From JAWWOL01 sp033851545 (GTDB lineage: Bacteria > Actinomycetota > Actinomycetes > JAWWOL01): a DNA stretch of 64,000 bases. Position 1 is the stretch's first letter; each line of letters begins with the position of its first letter. The stretch covers positions 1 through 64,000 of the forward strand of contig JAWWOO010000072.1 of assembly GCA_033851545.1 (NCBI GenBank), given 5' to 3'. The notes beneath the pieces were generated by a model, which worked only from the letters and a program-made list of their open reading frames with translations, did no database searches and had not been told where the DNA came from. A program made the translations under genes and the position numbers. Of this stretch, positions 62,218-64,000 are shown in pieces.

Positions 62218-64000
62218 ATGTCCCCGCTCACCCGTACGACCTCGAAGGCTGCCGGGCTCGTCCTGGCGGCTCTGACGCTGGTCGTCTCGCTGCTCCCGGC
62301 GCTGCCTGCGCAGGCGGCGACCACCCTGGCCCAGATCAGCTTCGGCAAGGCCGACATCACGCCACCGGCCGGCTACACAGTCGACAGCGGCCAGGCCTAT
62401 ACGGCGGCCCGGGGCTACGGCTGGGTCAACCTCGCGGACGGCAATCCTCAGGACCTCACCGCGAACACCCGCTACAGCTGGAACAAGACGCAGGGCTACA
62501 ACACCCTCATCTACATGCAGACCGGCGGGAGCGCCGCGGGCGGGCGATGGGAGTACGCGGTCCCCAACGGCACCTACGACGTCACCGTCACCGCAGGCGA
62601 CGCGCGCAGCAACGACGGCGTCAACTACTGCTGCCTCGACGCCACCAACCGGATCACCGTCGAGGGCGTCCTCGCGGTCAACGACTACAAGGCCACCGCT
62701 GCGCAGCCGTTGATCACCCAGACCGTCACGGTCGCCGTCACCGACGGCAAGATCACTCTCGATCCGATCGGTGGCATCAACACCAAGTTCGACCGCGTCG
62801 TCATCGCCACCTCCACCGGCACTCCGCAGCCGGTCACGCCCGTCATCACCTCGGTGACGCCGGCCCAGGCGGCAACTCAGGTGGCTCTCAACGCAGCGGT
62901 CAGCCTCGGGGTCTCCCAGCCGGTCGACCTGACCACGGTCAACGCCGCCAACTTCACCCTCACCGGGCCGGGCGGTGTGGTCGCGGGCAACTACAACGCC
63001 GACGCCGCCGGCGGCACCGCTGCGTTCACGCCGAACGCCAACCTCGCCGTCAACACCGTCTACACGGTCAACGTCACCAGTGGGCTCAAAGCCGCCAACG
63101 GCCAGCCCTTCGCACCGTTCACCAGCCAGTTCACCACCGGCACCGCACCGCCGCCGCTGGCCTCGACGGCCTTCACCAAGCGCGCCTCCGTGCCCGTGCC
63201 CAAGCCCAACGTCCTGACCATCGGACCCGACAACAAGGTGTACGTCGGCACAGCGAGCGGCAAGCTCTTCCGCTTCGACCGCGCGGCCAACGGGACGCTG
63301 AGCAACGGCGAGAACATCACGCCGTTCGGCTCGCGAGTGATCACCGGCCTGGCCTTCGACCCGCTCGACCCGACCAAGCTGTGGGTCACCCACAACTACT
63401 CCGGCTACACCAACGCGCCGCGGATGTCCGGCCACGTCTCGACCTTGACCATCCAGGCCGGGCAGCCGCTGAGCGCAGACGTGGCCAGCGCCGCCGACGT
63501 CATCGTGGGGCTGCCCCGCTCGGTGCATGACCACATGACCAACGGCATCGCGTTCGGGCCGGACAACAAGCTCTACATCGCCCAGGGCGCCAACACCGCC
63601 TACGGTGCGCCCGACGCCTACTGGGGTCCCCGCGGCGAGGCTCCGCTCACCGCGTCGATCCTGGTCGCCGACGTTCACAGCTCCGCGGCGTTCCCCGCCG
63701 CGTCGACCCTCGACGTCAACACCGACGTCGTCGGCACGGTCGAGGACACCGGTTCGGACCCGGCGGCCGGCTACCAGCCGGTGGCCGGTGCGCCGCTGAC
63801 GGTCTACGCCTCCGGCATCCGCAACCCGTTCACCCTGCTCTGGGGGCCGAACGGCTCGCTGTACGCGCCGGTCAACGAGTCGGCGTCCGGTGGCAACACC
63901 CCGTCGCCCGCGAGCAACAACCCGCCGCCGGCGACCAACGTCCAGGCCTACACGGACTACTTCACCAGGATCGCGCCCGGCAAGTACTACGGCCACCCCA
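62218..64000 (+). CDS. Secreted modular protein: malectin-like, Ig-like, sugar-dehydrogenase propeller; 3' end cut
   Basis: At least 594 aa, continuing beyond the window. A signal peptide (TSKAAGLVLAALTLVVSLLP, cleavage near AQAA) precedes a malectin/carbohydrate-binding-like domain (about residues 40-200: DSGQAYTAARGYGWV, YDVTVTAGD), a Big_5-type Ig-like domain (about 210-305: VDLTTVNAANFTL, NTVYTVNVTSGL), and a beta-propeller like glucose/sorbosone dehydrogenase (TNGIAFGPDNKLYIAQG, YASGIRNPFTLLWGPNG). ATG 62218 has GGAG 5 nt upstream. Likely an extracellular sugar-binding oxidoreductase. Confidence 0.85.
   Translation, partial: MSPLTRTTSKAAGLVLAALTLVVSLLPALPAQAATTLAQISFGKADITPPAGYTVDSGQAYTAARGYGWVNLADGNPQDLTANTRYSWNKTQGYNTLIYMQTGGSAAGGRWEYAVPNGTYDVTVTAGDARSNDGVNYCCLDATNRITVEGVLAVNDYKATAAQPLITQTVTVAVTDGKITLDPIGGINTKFDRVVIATSTGTPQPVTPVITSVTPAQAATQVALNAAVSLGVSQPVDLTTVNAANFTLTGPGGVVAGNYNADAAGGTAAFTPNANLAVNTVYTVNVTSGLKAANGQPFAPFTSQFTTGTAPPPLASTAFTKRASVPVPKPNVLTIGPDNKVYVGTASGKLFRFDRAANGTLSNGENITPFGSRVITGLAFDPLDPTKLWVTHNYSGYTNAPRMSGHVSTLTIQAGQPLSADVASAADVIVGLPRSVHDHMTNGIAFGPDNKLYIAQGANTAYGAPDAYWGPRGEAPLTASILVADVHSSAAFPAASTLDVNTDVVGTVEDTGSDPAAGYQPVAGAPLTVYASGIRNPFTLLWGPNGSLYAPVNESASGGNTPSPASNNPPPATNVQAYTDYFTRIAPGKYYGHP

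Overview
The window is very GC-rich chromosomal DNA of an actinobacterium. The evidence is the pknA-pbpA-rodA-pstP-fhaB-fhaA cell-wall kinase cluster at the left edge, a proteasome-activator gene (Bpa type, C-terminal GPYL), DUF3039 and DUF4446 genes, heavy use of GTG starts, many start-stop overlaps (ATGA/GTGA), and many genes whose start codon lies 6-7 nt after a -10-like hexamer (leaderless type). I cannot name the genus; it does not look like Streptomyces, and a Frankiales-, Nakamurella- or Jatrophihabitans-like lineage would fit. I found no insertion sequence, prophage, CRISPR array, rRNA or replication origin. It reads as ordinary chromosome with a few unusual genes.

Layout. 1-6.6 kb (minus): growth and division operon with a Ser/Thr kinase (cut by the window start), a class B penicillin-binding protein, the RodA glycosyltransferase, a PP2C phosphatase and two FHA proteins. 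6.7 kb: tRNA-Leu(CAG). 6.8-7.9 kb: potassium channel and a small membrane protein. 8.1-16.0 kb (plus): envelope-stress-like locus with two small membrane-anchored proteins around a MacA/MacB-type ABC exporter, followed by an OmpR-type regulator and its kinase. 16-28.8 kb: dispersed housekeeping and accessory genes (VOC protein, Gfo/Idh dehydrogenase, lipoprotein, membrane SpoIIE-type phosphatase, ApbE, HtrA protease, DoxX, Fpg-type glycosylase, MFS, rhodanese, histidine-phosphatase-like protein, GDPD, GAF-PAS kinase, SEC-C protein). 29-31.9 kb: secreted protein, GT87 mannosyltransferase, PAS protein.

32.1-36.1 kb is a nickel neighbourhood: larC and larB (nickel-pincer cofactor synthesis), a DUF4446 gene, then a NiCoT nickel transporter preceded by a Nur-box-like inverted repeat. 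36.2-42.7 kb: cupredoxin lipoprotein, a large fusion of prephenate-dehydrogenase-like and prephenate-dehydratase-like domains, serS, a HAD phosphatase apparently starting at CTG, and RmuC. 42.6-46.7 kb: a GGDEF-EAL protein and a CHASE3-like/GAF/degenerate-GGDEF protein. 46.8-51.2 kb: bpa and a PadR-ABC-permease operon. 51.3-61.6 kb: GH3 enzyme, quinone oxidoreductase, alpha/beta hydrolase, a small ORF, a Tat-exported DUF1800/DUF1501 pair, an APH-like kinase, an SDR without the usual YxxxK, and an MprA/MprB-like two-component system. The right edge carries a secreted modular protein (malectin-like, Ig-like, sugar-dehydrogenase propeller) behind a long leader with an attenuator-like hairpin.

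The most interesting link is a direct repeat TTCAGG-N5-TTCAG found in front of three units: the exporter locus (8047), the HtrA protease gene (20304) and the MprA-like regulator itself (61753, minus strand). Together they look like one cell-envelope stress regulon spread across the window.
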